A DNA stretch of 64,000 nucleotides from Calonectria ilicicola. Taxonomy: Eukaryota; Ascomycota; Sordariomycetes; Hypocreales; Nectriaceae. The stretch covers positions 6,448,001 to 6,512,000 of the forward strand of contig CP085829.1 of NCBI GenBank assembly GCA_020809705.1, in the 5' to 3' direction. The translations under genes and the position numbers were made by a program. Shown here in pieces: positions 45,037 to 57,212 of the stretch. Below the pieces are notes generated by a model. The model was not told the DNA's origin, did no database searches, and saw only the letters and a list, made by a program, of their open reading frames with translations. Within the stretch, counting starts at the first letter, position 1. The number at the start of each line of letters is the position of its first letter.

Positions 45037-46771
45037 ATGGGCAATTCCATCTCTTACACCACAACCGAGTGCCAGGTTTCCCTCCAGGGTGGCCGCGCCG
45101 GCAGCATTCGTGGTCTTCAGTTCGATGCCAAGTCTCGGAGATTTGCTGGCGTTCCTTATGCACAACCGCCCGTCGGCGACTTGAGATGGCGCAAGCCTCA
45201 GCCTTTGCCCCAAACCCATAGCTACTCGGCGCAGGACGGCACACCCTACGATGCCACCAAATTTGGCCCCGTCTGTCCTCAAGCCAACTACTCCAAAACA
45301 GTTAGCGAGCACATTCCCAAGCATGCTTATGATGAAGACTGTCTTCGTCTCAACATCTGGACTCCCGTGCCAGACCCCAATGTCCCCAACCCCAAGTGGC
45401 CCGTCATGATCTGGTACCACGGCGGCTGGTTCCAAGTAGGCGACCCTAGCCAGGAAGAAAGTATGGATCCCACAGAGCTCATTTCCGCAGGAAAGCTCCA
45501 GGCCGTATTTGTTGCTGTCGGATACAGACTCAACATCTTTGGCTTCCTGGCTGGTCGTGCACTGCTTGACGAGTCCAATGGTTCTGCAGTAGGCAACTAC
45601 GGGCTTTGGGACCAGCGCCTGGCTATGGATTGGGTGTACCAAAACATTGAGGTTTTCGGTGGTGACCCCGAGAACATTGCCTTGACGGGACGTAGCGCAG
45701 GCGCTTATTCCGTCCTTGCTCAAGCTCTCCATGATTTCCGATCAAACGAGCCAAGCGATCATTTCCGCTCAATGCTGATGATCTCGAATGCAATCCCCAC
45801 TCAACCAAAGACCCCACAAGAGTGCCAAAAACAGTTTGAAGAGGTCTGCGAATATTTTAAAGTACCCTCTGAATTGAGCGGAAGGGAAAAGTTGCAGATG
45901 CTGAGAAAGATCAGCGCCAAGGACCTCTGCTCGGGCATTATGAATCTCAGTAACCACACGTTTCGTCCCGTGACAGATGACCTGTTTATCCATTCTGGAA
46001 TCTTCGATTACTACCGAGATGGTTCATTTGCGGCCGAGTTTAAGAAGCGCAAGCTGAGGCTCTACATTGGCGAGGTTCTCAACGAAGACACCTTGTACGC
46101 GGTAACGAATGGACCCGAAGCAAATCTGCAGTCGCTGGAGCTCCAAATTTCCAACTACTACCCTGCAGCGACAACAAAGCGACTCCTTGAACACTACGGC
46201 CTGCCAGACTCGCAAGACAAAAAAGATTGGCAGACGCTGTTTGGAGGCATTATCGCCGATGGCCAGGTCAGGGCACCCTCACGCTATCTAGCCAAGAATT
46301 TGCTAGATAACGGAGTCGAAATTTCAAATGTCTGGCGTTATTTAATTGCATACCGTCTTTCTTTTATTACGAACGAGGTGGCGCCGGCATCTTTTGGAGT
46401 AAGCCATGCAATGGACCGACCAATTTGGAAGTGAGTTTTCCCTTCAGCACCCTTCCTTCTCGCCGCCAGTTTGATGGCTCCGTAGTTGTATGTGATATGT
46501 ATTTTTTAAAGGTTGCTAACGACCATAACCCAGCTACTCAATTACTCATGGTCCAACGCCAGAAGAGCACAAGCTAATGGACGATTGGATTTCCGACCTG
46601 AGAGCATTTGTTCATAATGAGAAAAGCCACGTTTTTGGCACCTCTCAACCTGATGATTACAAGGTTATGACTTCAGATGGAGGTATAGAGATTCAGAATG
46701 ACCCTCGATGGATAGAGCTCTTGAAAGTCATGGACATCTTTTCAGGGAATCGAGGGGGGAGCAATTTGTAA
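45037..46771 (+). CDS. type-B carboxylesterase
   Basis: Exons are 45037-46430 and 46534-46771 (GTGAGT..CCCAG intron with GCTAAC), 543 residues. Alpha/beta-hydrolase of the carboxylesterase/cholinesterase family. It opens with QVSLQGGRAGSIRGLQFDA, then RRFAGVPYAQPPVGDLRW, the Cys-containing EDCLRLNIWTP, the oxyanion-hole WYHGGWF, the nucleophile elbow GRSAG with Ser220, and GVSHAMDRPIW holding the likely catalytic His near the C-terminus. There is no signal peptide (MGNSISYTTT), so unlike many fungal lipases it is probably intracellular. The MGNS start could even be N-myristoylated, which is inference. Substrate is unknown. It starts head-to-head with the Zn2Cys6 gene. Confidence 0.92.
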
Positions 46772-48095
46772 GATAGTGATGAAAGGATATGATGTAATAT
46801 TGCGACTCTACTTTGAGATTTGGTATGTTGTATGATGAATTGTGGTGAGATCAGCGAAATACGATTAGGAGACTAAGAATATAAAATTGCAACCGTCTGC
46901 CGTTCTTCAGTACCGAATTGATTCAGAAGTCTAAGCTTTATTAACTTTGCTGCTCGAAGCAGGGCTTGGCAGATCGACGCTATGGTGTTATGTGATGCTT
47001 GGCGCTTGGCATGGTGTCGTTCGGGAGTGAAGCCGGCACTTTGTGAGGGTGAGTGAGAAAAAATAAGGGGAATAGAAAATACCATGAAGAATGGAATGCA
47101 CGTCTAGTAGACGCTAGTCAAGCGAAAATGCAGCATAACCGACTCGAGGAAACAGAACGAAATATGAGAGGGCATATTTTGATTGATCCCTGTCTTGTAG
47201 GAAGGAATTGACCCTCGCATCTACCCCTGACTAATGCACCTGCGTGCATGTCGCTGGTAGCATCCCGAGAAATTTTCCCTAACTACAACCACAAAGAATT
47301 ATTTCTTCTCCCAGTACATTATGCCGCTTTCCTGGCGAAAGGGTGTTTCAGATCAAAAGAAGCAATCAAAGCTGGATGAATCGTTCTCCCATTTTCTCAG
47401 ATCTTTGTGCAGCGAGAAAAAAACTAAGGGAATATGACAAAAATGAAAAAAAAAACGACAGAGCAGAGCCACAGAAAGCTGTGCCACGATGGACAGACAA
47501 CTGGAAACTAACTTTAAAAAATACTCCGAGTGTCCGATTGGACTGGCCAAGCACGGTTATTTTTACCTCATGCCGAATCCCACCTTTATCCAGTAAGATC
47601 AACAGAGGCGTTCCGCGGAATCCCTGAATTCCCGTTTGGGTATCAAAACATGGGGCTGGACGCCGGGAGCCCTGATCAATGCGCCAATGAACTGGAGATG
47701 GACAGCCCAAGCGGCGACACCTAGTCACCTGTGGTCCATCTTCTGGGCTTGCTATTAGCTCGCCGCTCAGACTACGTCATTTTACCGATTGAAACAGGCA
47801 AGGAATCGTCGGTATTCTTGGAGCCTCTCTGCCTGGTGGAATGCTACACCCATGCAATTCTAAGTCCCCCAGCCCGTGGGCTTCTTTATTTAGGATCATG
47901 CCAAGGCCTTCCTGAATGTAAATACGAGACTGCAGCGGATGAAACTGATACAGGAGCTGTTTAATGCGGGCATTCTATTTGCTTAAATTCCCTTGGTTTG
48001 GCCTCTTCTCACTTCATTTTTCACTTTCACCAACATTCGCTCTTGCATTCTCGTCCTTCTCTCAACAAGCTCTTACAACCAAATATTTCATAAAC
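46772..48095. other. intergenic (1.3 kb)
   Basis: Between the esterase and the surface-protein gene. ORFs at 47343-47964 overlap in several frames and have no coding features. A CT-rich leader (about 48004-48070) precedes the next gene. Confidence 0.5.
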
Positions 48096-48623
48096 ATGTC
48101 TTCGACAAGGGCCACCGCCACCTCCGCTGCTTCTGCTGCTTGCAGCCTCCTCTATGACCCTCCCGTCAAAGATGCCTCCTGTGCCATGCCATACAACACG
48201 GACAATGCTGCCCGTATGTTGGCCTGCTGCAAGGGCGCCGAAGTAATCAGCTACTACGACAACTGCGGCATCTACTGTCTCGCAGTCGACCAGAAAATCT
48301 CCGATCTTTCCGATTGCTTGTACAAGAAGCAAAACGCCGAATGGGAAGATGTCTTTTGCAGAGGCAACGAATCCGCCTCCGCCACAGGAACCGGCGGAGT
48401 TCCCGCCAGCGCCGAGGCTAGCGTTATCAAGTCGGCCGATTCCACAGCCACCAAGTCGTCAAGCAAGAGTAGCGGCACGAGCGACAGCAAATCCAGCTCA
48501 ACTGCCAAGTCTTCGGACAGTGCCGCTCCCAGCACCAGACAACCCTCAGGTGTTTCTACCCTGGGAATCACCATTGGAGCACTCCTGTTCTCTTCTACCA
48601 TCTTTGGAGCTGTCTTGCTGTAA
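48096..48623 (+). CDS. Cys-rich, Ser/Thr-rich surface-type protein with C-terminal hydrophobic anchor
   Basis: Intronless, 175 residues from ATG 48096 (AAACATGTC). The frame is open to an ATG at 47964, but that stretch looks like a CT-rich 5' leader. The first ~90 residues hold eight or so Cys (CSLLYDPPVKDASCAMPY, ACCKGAEVISYYDNCGIYCLAVDQ, LSDCLYKK, WEDVFCRG), a compact disulphide-rich module. It is followed by a Ser/Thr/Lys-rich, probably O-glycosylated stalk and a C-terminal hydrophobic segment (TLGITIGALLFSSTIFGAVLL), as for a GPI signal or membrane anchor. The family is common in Hypocreales. The lack of an obvious signal peptide from the downstream ATG is odd: if ATG 47964 were used, residues 1-31 could serve as one. 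Function is unknown. Confidence 0.75.
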   Translation: MSSTRATATSAASAACSLLYDPPVKDASCAMPYNTDNAARMLACCKGAEVISYYDNCGIYCLAVDQKISDLSDCLYKKQNAEWEDVFCRGNESASATGTGGVPASAEASVIKSADSTATKSSSKSSGTSDSKSSSTAKSSDSAAPSTRQPSGVSTLGITIGALLFSSTIFGAVLL

Positions 48624-48721
48624 ATGGCTGTGAAGAATTAGCTGCATAACGCGCTTTCAATTTTGGGCATTGCTGCCTGCTTGTTCGATTCTTGTCTGCT
48701 AGAGTGGGCTGATTTTGAAGT

Positions 48722-48896
48722 TGTGGAGACTAGTTGTGGCTGGCCTCGATGGCCTCACGGCCTCAATGCGTTGTCGCAGCCCCACAGCCAATTGGGGCTG
48801 GACCTAGCTATAAAACACATAGTTGACTGCTCTTTATTTCATAGGAATTAAGGCTCTTTTAATCTCTTGTTATGACCTAATGACCAAAGTGTGATA
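48722..48896 (+). repeat. left LTR (175 bp)
   Basis: Starts TGTGGAGACTAG and ends GTGTGATA, directly after GAAGT. It aligns without gaps to 57038-57212. Its outer (left) part is GC-normal, while its inner end carries three C-to-T changes. Confidence 0.92.
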
Positions 48897-48910
48897 GTTA
48901 TAAGCCTGGG
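48897..48910 (+). other. primer-binding site, initiator-tRNA-Met-like
   Basis: GTTATAAGCC immediately after the left LTR resembles the complement of the anticodon loop and stem of initiator tRNA-Met (GTTATGAGCC), with a G-to-A change consistent with RIP. Use of a half-tRNA-iMet primer is known for copia-type elements; here it is inferred from the match. Confidence 0.5.
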
Positions 48911-50278
48911 TGGTTATATAAGTTAGTAACTTTTACTATTATATCTTATATTTAGTTGAATAAACTAAATAATACTTCTTTTTATTATTTTTTAGTATTA
49001 GATATAATAATTATTATTATTATATATTTAAAATAATTATTAATATTAATATTATAAATATTTAAAGATTTTTAATTATTATTAAACTTTATTTATTAAA
49101 GTAATAGATTAAATAGATCTTTATATTAAAAGATTATATATAAAGTTTAGGGCTTTAGGAATATATTAATTTTAATAAAGAAAATATAATAAATAATTTA
49201 AATATTATTTTTAATTTAATATTTTTTAATAAAATAGAAAAAAGATAAAAGATAAATAAAAAGAAAAGAGATAAATAGGTATATTGTAAGATATAGATAT
49301 TATTATAAGGCTAGAAATAAAGCTTAAAATAGCTAATTTTAAGCTTATTATCTTTAAAAAGAAAACTTAAAAGAAGTTAGCTTTATATACTTAAATTATT
49401 AAGATTATTAAGGAAGCTTATTACTAAGAAATCATTAATAAGATTACTAAATAATATAAAGATTATACCACTTATAAGCTTATTAAAGCTTTTAAAGTAA
49501 AGTTTATACTAAAAGAAAATAATATAATTAATAAGGTAAGATTATATTATATAAACTACTTAAAGGATACTAATTATATAAATTAAGAACCTAAAGCTTA
49601 ATATATAACTTAAAATTCAATCTAAGCTTAAGATAATACTTATAATATCTTTAAGATTAAAAGAATACTTATTATTTATAATTTCCTTTAAATAGTTAAT
49701 ATTTAGTTTACTTCTTCTTAGATATAAAACTAATTAGACTAACTTATAGAAAAAGAAATTAAGAAACAAACAATTAACTTACTTAAAAGCTATAAAAATA
49801 TCTTTCTAAAAGTTATCTTAAGCTAGTTAAATTTTAAGTATATAAACATTTATGCTATATTAGGAGACCTTTTAGAGATATAACAAATAGCCCCTTTTAA
49901 GAGTCCTAAATGCCCATATAATAGAAAATTTTATAAATTTATAGTAGCTAAGTGTGTATACCTTTAATATATACTTATAAAAGACTTTGATTTTAAGTTT
50001 AATAAGAAGCTAATAGATAAGGACTATGCTTATATACATATATGATTTTAAAAGTCTAAATAGAATAAGCTTTATAAGAAGGTAGTATAGAAAGATTAAA
50101 TATCTATTACAATAATTATAAAAAATAATAAATAAAATACTATTTCATTAACTATTATTACTACAATTCTTAATCTAATATTATTATATATAGTGCAAAA
50201 AGCTATATTAGTATTTATAATATTAAAAACAGCTCTTCATCTACTTTATTAAAATATATTAATTAATAATTATAGTAT

Positions 50279-51107
50279 ATCTTTCATATAGTTATTTTCT
50301 TCCTTTTAGGAAAGGAAGATGCCGACAAGGTCACAGGACCTAAAGGCACGCCTCATGATAGACTTTCACATCGATTGGTACAATCGCCCTTATGCCAACT
50401 CTAAAGCCTAAAGGCAATATAAGATGAAAATCTTGATAGATGGAACCTTTATATAATAAAAGGAAGAATTTTCAGCCAAGAATGCAGTAATATATACTTA
50501 AACAAACCTCTCTTAAATAACCCTCTCTTAAATATATACCAAACAGACCCTTTTAAAAATATATATATATATAATTAAGATATTTAAATAATATATTATT
50601 TATAAAAGTAATAGCTCTTTAAAAATAGATTCTATAGCTTAATATATTTATTAAAAAATCTAAATTAATAATATTAAATTAAATATAAAAGATTAAAAAT
50701 TAAAAAAACTTTAAAAAGAAGTAATAAAGGTATAAAAGTAAAATAATATAAAAAATTAGATTAGAATTAAATTAATCCTTTAAAAATATAAACTCCTTTT
50801 TAAAAAAAAATCTTTTAAATAAAAATAAGATCTTTATTTAAAAGTAATAATAAATAATAAAATTAATATTAAAGTATTTTAATATATTTAAATATAAAAG
50901 ATCTTTCTTTAAGGAAAATTAAAAAAGATTTTTGAAGGAAATAAAGAATAAGGGTTTTATGTGGATTGATATATTGAATCGAATAGTTATAAATATAGTA
51001 TAGTGGAAGGAAAAAGACAGGAAAGGTGTACTAGAATAGGAAATGCAAACAACGGTTCAATCAAACAACTAACAGGATACGAGCAGTGTGACAGGATACG
51101 AGCAGTG
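50279..51107 (+). mobile_element. nested 0.8-kb non-autonomous element, copy 1 (SINE/LINE-like)
   Basis: Flanked by a perfect 13-bp duplication, ATAATTATAGTAT (50266-50278 and 51108-51120). It starts ATCTTTCATATAG and ends GGATACGAGCAGTG, with that last motif tandemly repeated. No terminal inverted repeat. The first ~200 bp and last ~90 bp are GC-normal and almost identical to copy 2; the middle is AT-rich. A 30-codon ORF starts at ATG 50319 (MPTRSQDLKARL) in the conserved 5' part. The 829-bp length, the long target duplication and the 3' tandem repeat fit a retroposon rather than a solo LTR. Confidence 0.7.
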
Positions 51108-53334
51108 ATAATTATAGTATTATTCACTTAGTTAACTTAAAGAAATAGCTTATAAAAGGATCCTTTATACTAGAAAAAGGAGGCTATATAGAGGCAAGCT
51201 TAAGCCAATTTTTAATTATAGGAAAAGGTAAATATATATTAAAGAACCTATTTAAAGACTTAATTAATACTTATATAATTAATTTAAAGCTTAATAATAT
51301 TATTATAGTAAAAGGATTTTATATTAATATTATATTAAAAGCTTATTTAAAAAAGATTAGAGTCTAATATTATAGCTTTAATTACTCTTTATATTTTAGA
51401 AGCCTAAAGTAAAGCATCTTTTTAATCAAGTACAAATATATATACAATATAATAATTCTTTAATATAAATTAATTTCTATTTATTTATTAAATTAATTAA
51501 TACTTAATAATATAATTCTAATTAATAATATAGGCATTTAATTAATTATTATTATATTAAAAAATAAAAAATAAAGCTCCACTTATTAATTTAAATCTTT
51601 AAGAAACCCTTTAAAGCTAAAGGAGAATACTAAGGAGCTATAATATAAATAAGTAAGATACCTTAAAATTATAATATTAAAAGAGCTAGTAAGAAGGGAT
51701 TGTAATATATAAATTAAAGGAACTATAAGAATAGACTATAAGACCTATACTTGAATATATATAAAACAAGTTATATTATATAGGTAATTAAATTACCATT
51801 TACCAAGACCATTTTAGTATATTTATTAGAACTTATAAGATTATTCTAGAGGATATAATAGCTCTAACTAGCTTCTAATTATAAAAGATAAATATAATAG
51901 TATATTCTATATATAACCTATTACTAATAAGCAAGGAATTATTATATTTAATAAATTATTTTAATTTAAGAGCTAGATTAAGAGGCAATTTAGCCTCTTA
52001 ATATATATTATTAAATATAATAATAAGATTACTACTATTACAATTAAAGATCTAACTAAATACTAAAAATAGATATATAAACAAGATATAGATTTAAAGC
52101 TCTCTCTATTAAAGACCTATAAGCTAAATAGTACTATTAAATATATAGGTTAAGAAGTAATAAATAAGTCTAATATAATACTTAATAAAGTAAAGCTTCT
52201 AATAAAGCTATAGCCAAAGAGCACTAGAATAATTATATACTTATTTAATATATTACCTTTAAAAATAAGGAATTAAATATTCTTACTTAAGAAATTAGAT
52301 ATATAGTTTAGGCATTATACTCTTTTACTAATAAAAGAACTTATAATTAACTTAAGGCTTAATTAGAATAATATATATATATATAGTTACTATATCTATT
52401 CTTTAATTAAAGGCAAGGCATTAGGCTAATAAAAGAGAGATATAAAAGTTAGCCTTAAAGGCTATATAAGGTATTTAATAGGATATATAGCTTATAATAT
52501 ATATTATATATAGATACCTCAATTTATAAAGATTATTATAACTTAAAATATATAATTTAATAAGTATATTAATTATAAATCAAATAAGCTAAGCTCAGCT
52601 AAGTATATAGTCATTTAACTTAAAGATTGGGCTCTTTAAATCAAAAAGGAAATTAATAATAAGATAATATATAAAGGATCTTTATAAGAACTAATATCTA
52701 CGAATTTAAATTTAAAAGTAAAGATATTTATAAGTATAAAAATAATTACTTAAAGTATAATAAAAAATACTAAGTATATACCTAATTAAATACTTATAAG
52801 ATTTTAAATATTAAAATAAACTCTAGAATTAGAAAATATATATTTAAAAAATATAATAAAAGCTTAATAAAATATAAATTAAGTATAATAAATAAAGATA
52901 AATACAATAGACCAACTACTAATAGAATAATCTATAAGCTTAAAGGTATACACACCTAAGATAATAAATAAGTAATTAAAATAGTTAAAGTAAGTAATAA
53001 ACCAACTAATAAGTGAGGTAGTAGAGGAAGTAATAGCTATACTGCTATCTAAGCTATTAAAGCTTATAATTATTATTAATACTAGTATATTATAAAGCTA
53101 GGAATAGGAGTTAGAACCTATATGTAGAAGAGGTAGAGGTTAAAGGTAAGGTTAATTAGTTGTTTAAATGCTTATAGATATATAAATATATTATTATTAA
53201 GCTTAAAGAAGTAATATAAGGTAAAATCAAAGGACTTTAATATAGTAAGATTATAATAAGGATTTAATATTAAATTTCTTTATAATTAATTATTATAAAA
53301 TAAATTATATAGATCTTAAAAGTATTTAAATTAT

Positions 53335-54135
53335 GTCTTTCATATAGTTATTTTCTTCCTTTTAGGAAAGGAAGATGCCGACAAGGTCACAGGACCTAAA
53401 GGCACGCCTTATAATAGACTTTTATATTGATTGGTACAATCGCCCTTATGCCAACTCTAAAGCCTAAAGGCAATACAAGATGAAAATCTTGATAGATAGA
53501 ACCCTCGTACAATAAAAGGAAGAATTTTACTTAAATAAACCTCTTTTAAATAACCCTCTCTTAAATATATACCAAATAGACCCTCTTAAAAATATATATA
53601 TATATAATTAAGATGTTTAAATAATATATTATTTATAAAAATAATAGCCCTTTAGAAATGGAATCTATAGCTTAATATATTTATTAAGAAATTTAAGCTA
53701 ATAATATTAAGCTAGATATAAAGGATTAAAAATTAGAAAAACTTTAGAAAGAAGTAATAAAAGTATAAAAGTAAAATAATATAAAGGATTAGATTAGAAT
53801 TAAGTTAATCCTTTAAAAATATAAACTTTTTTTAAAAGAAGAATCTTTTAAATAAGGATAAGATCTTTATTTAAAAGTAATAATAAATAATAAAATTAAT
53901 ATTAAGGTATTTTAATATATTTAAATATAAAAGATTTTCCTTTAAGAAGAATTAAAAAAGATTTTTAAAGAAAATAAAAAATAAGGGTTTTATATAGATT
54001 AATATATTAAATTAAATAATTATAAATATAATATAATGGAAGGAAAAAGGTAGAAAAGGTAGAATAGGAAATGCAAACAATGGTTCAATCAAACAACTAA
54101 CAGGATACAAGCAGTGTGATAGGATACGAGCAGTA
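53335..54135 (+). mobile_element. nested 0.8-kb non-autonomous element, copy 2 (SINE/LINE-like)
   Basis: Flanked by a perfect 12-bp duplication, TATTTAAATTAT (53323-53334 and 54136-54147), different from that of copy 1. It starts GTCTTTCATATAG and ends GGATACGAGCAGTA. It aligns with copy 1 end to end apart from a ~25-bp deletion near 53530 and transitions, so both copies have complete 5' ends. Confidence 0.7.
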
Positions 54136-54679
54136 TATTTAAATTATATTTATAATATTTATAGGAGTAGTAAAGTAGAAGGAAGCTACTTAGATTAATA
54201 TAGCACTAAATTGCCCTAAGCTATACCAAAATAACCTTCTTAAGCCCCTATAGAATTAAAGAGAGATAATAAAACACCTATTAAATAAGCTATTTATTTA
54301 AGTAGTATACTAGAAGATTAGAACCTTGATTAAAAAGGGAATATAGAAAGAAATAGAGTATATAAAGGCATAAATCAAACTATTATCACTTAAATAGATC
54401 TTCATTTATAAATTTAATTAAAATAGATATCTTAAATAATATAAAGTAAGATTATATATTTAAAATAACTTATAAAAAAGCTTTATAATTAAAAGTATAT
54501 ATACTATAATACTTATAATATAATCATTCTATATAATCATTACTTTAATTACTTAATTTAACCTAAAAATTAAGTAATTTAATATTATTAATACTTTTAT
54601 TAATATAATAAAAAGTAAAGATAGTATATTAATTATATATAAATTATTAGATAGATTTAAGTAACTAAATAAGTATATA

Positions 54680-55060
54680 GAGCTAAACTAAGCTCTATAC
54701 AATCTTAAAGACTTACCCTAGCTATAATTTAATAAGTTTACTTTAATCTTTAAGAAGCTAAGAATAGAAGCTAGCTTAGAAGAGCTTTATTTATTTTATA
54801 CTAAAACTTATAATATATTTATTATATTTTTTATAAATAATATTTTAATATTATATTATAGAAATAATATATTTATAATATTAGGAATAATAAAAGGTAT
54901 TAAGAAAATATATAAGATCTTAAATAAAAGTAATATATAATAATTCCTAGGTATAAAGATAATTTAAGACCATATAAAACATAAGATATATCTATTTTAT
55001 AATTTATATATTAAAAAAATAATTATAAAGTTCAAATTAGATATTATAAACACTCACCCT
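54680..55060 (+). pseudogene. copia reverse transcriptase remnant
   Basis: In one frame, with several stops, the DNA reads ALYNLKDLP, FNKFTLIFKKL, EASLEELYLFYTKTYNIFII and FFINNILIL (the position of the YVDD catalytic box, its aspartates turned to Asn by G-to-A), then FLGIKII, HKIYLF and IKKI. The order and spacing are those of Ty1/copia reverse transcriptase. Confidence 0.8.
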
Positions 55061-55339
55061 AGCATACTAATTCTAGTAATAAAGCTAGCTAAAAGATAAG
55101 ATTAAGCAATTATATAGAAAATAAAGATATATTAGGAAAAAGTTAGTTCTCTATTATATATAATAATAATAATTAAACCGGATCTTATATTTATAGTATT
55201 ATCATTATCCCATTTTCTCACCAACCTAAATCAAGAGTATTAAAATACTACTAATCAAGCTATTTAATATCTCTTTATAATATAAGGCCTTATAATTTAA
55301 TATAATTAAAGTAATAAATTATAAGCTATAGTGATTATT

Positions 55340-55540
55340 AGTAATGCCTCTTTTACTAATAATCCTAAAATACAAAGATCTTCATAAAGCTATATAATAA
55401 GTCTATTTAGTGGACTAGTCATATGGAAGGCCACCTGCCAAGCCACTGTAACCATATTAACAATAGAGATAGAAATACTTACTTTAGAATATACTATAAA
55501 GGAAATAATTAGTTTAAAGTGCTTTTTTAATAAAATATAC
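55340..55540 (+). pseudogene. copia RNase H remnant
   Basis: Translates, with one stop, as SNASFTNNPKIQRSS, SYIISLFSGLVIWKA, QATVTI and LEYTIKEIISLKCFF, the pattern of the copia-type RNase H (SDASFADN.., GY...W.A..Q..V..S..EAE). A GC-normal island (55413-55465) is preserved in it. Confidence 0.8.
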
Positions 55541-57022
55541 TTTAATCTAAAGATAGACTAGAACCTATAATATAATAACCTTTAAATTATATAATTTATT
55601 ATTAAAAAAGATAGTTAAATAATAATCTAGCTATAATATATTAATATTATAAATATATAATTATATTAAGAGTATAAAAAGGGCTCCTTTAAGATAATTT
55701 ATCTAAAAATAAGGTAAATATTTATTAATAGACTTATTAAAGTATTATTATAATAATACTTTAAGTAATTTTAAGTATTATTAAATATAATAAATTTTAA
55801 TTAAATAAAGTAAAAGTAATATATAAAGAAAAATAATTTATTAAATTAAATTTATTTTAATTCTTTTTAAATAATATTTAAAATTATTAAATTATATATT
55901 ATATTATTTTTTAAATATATTTTAAATAATAATAATATTTATAAATTTATTAAATAAAATATAAGTATATAAATATTATTTCTTTAGATTATTAATAATA
56001 TTTTAGGACTTTTTTTACTTACTTCTTAAATAATTACTTTATTAATATTTTATTTAAAAAGCTTAAAACTTTTATTTAAGATCTTTATAAGTAAATAAAA
56101 GGTATATTTTATATAAATTATTATTTATATAATTAATTAATATAAAATTTTAAGTAAATTAAATAATATTTATTTATTTAATATTTTTTATTATTTAAAA
56201 TAATAATAAAATAATATATTAAAAATATAAATATTTAATAATTATTTATAAATTAATAATAAAATATAAAATTAATTAGTATAAGTATATTAAAAGTAAT
56301 ATTAATAATTACTTACTTTATAAGTAATATAATATTTAAAATATCTTTTTATTATATAATAATTCTTAAGTTAGCTCTTTTTAATAATAGTAAAGTATAG
56401 GTAATTTTTATAAGGTAGATTAAATAGTACTTTTAAAATATTAGAAGCTAAAGATTAAGTATAAGAAGAAAAGTCTAAAGTATAAGAATCTAAAGTCTTA
56501 GTTTAAAAATTAAAAGTTTTAAGCTTAATGGTCTAAGTATGTTATAAAATATAGATTAATTATATAAAATATAAAAAATAAGTATAAAAATACTTATAAA
56601 TATATATTTAAAAGTAAATAATAAAGGAATTTATATTAACTTAAGATTAAATCTTTTAATAATAATATATTAAAAATAAATAATAAACTAAAATATAATA
56701 TTAATAAATATAAATAAAATTATTATATATATTTATAAATAAGAGAAAGAAATCTTAAATTATTATATTAAAATTAAAAATAAATAAGAAAAAAGAAATA
56801 AAATTATAAATATAAAAAATTATAATATTTATAAATTTTAATTATATTAAATTATAAATATTACTTAAAACCAAATTTCTTATACTTTAAAAAGTATAAT
56901 CTTATAATTACCCTTAAAATATTACTCTAAAAAACAATTTCAATCATTATATTCATTTATATAAAATTACAATAATAAAAATAAAGCTATTCATAACATT
57001 TAATAATTCATAATAATAAACT

Positions 57023-57037
57023 GTAGAATAGGAGGTA
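57023..57037 (+). other. polypurine tract
   Basis: GTAGAATAGGAGGTA lies directly before the right LTR, where the plus-strand primer of LTR elements is expected. Confidence 0.6.
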
Positions 57038-57212
57038 TATAAAGACTAATTATAGCTAGCCTCAATAGCCTCACAGCCTTAATACATTGTCATAGCCCCA
57101 CAGCCAATTGGGGCTGGACCTAGCTATAAAACACATAGTTGACTGCTCTTTATTTCATAGGAATTAAGGCTCTTTCAATCTCTCGTTATGACCCAATGAC
57201 CAAAGTGTGATA
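57038..57212 (+). repeat. right LTR (175 bp)
   Basis: Starts TATAAAGACTAATTATAGC, equal to the left LTR start with G-to-A changes, and ends GTGTGATA before GAAGT. The first ~65 bp carry about 15 transitions against the left LTR. The central ~80 bp are identical and the right end is the unmutated version. Confidence 0.92.

Noticed and set aside
47964..48095. Upstream ATG extending the surface-protein gene with a possible signal peptide
   Set aside because: Kept only as an alternative: the stretch is CT-rich like a fungal leader, and ATG 48096 has a better context.
50279..51107. Solo LTR interpretation of the nested elements
   Set aside because: The flanking duplications are 12-13 bp in both copies and the ends are not TG..CA-like, unlike LTR integration products.
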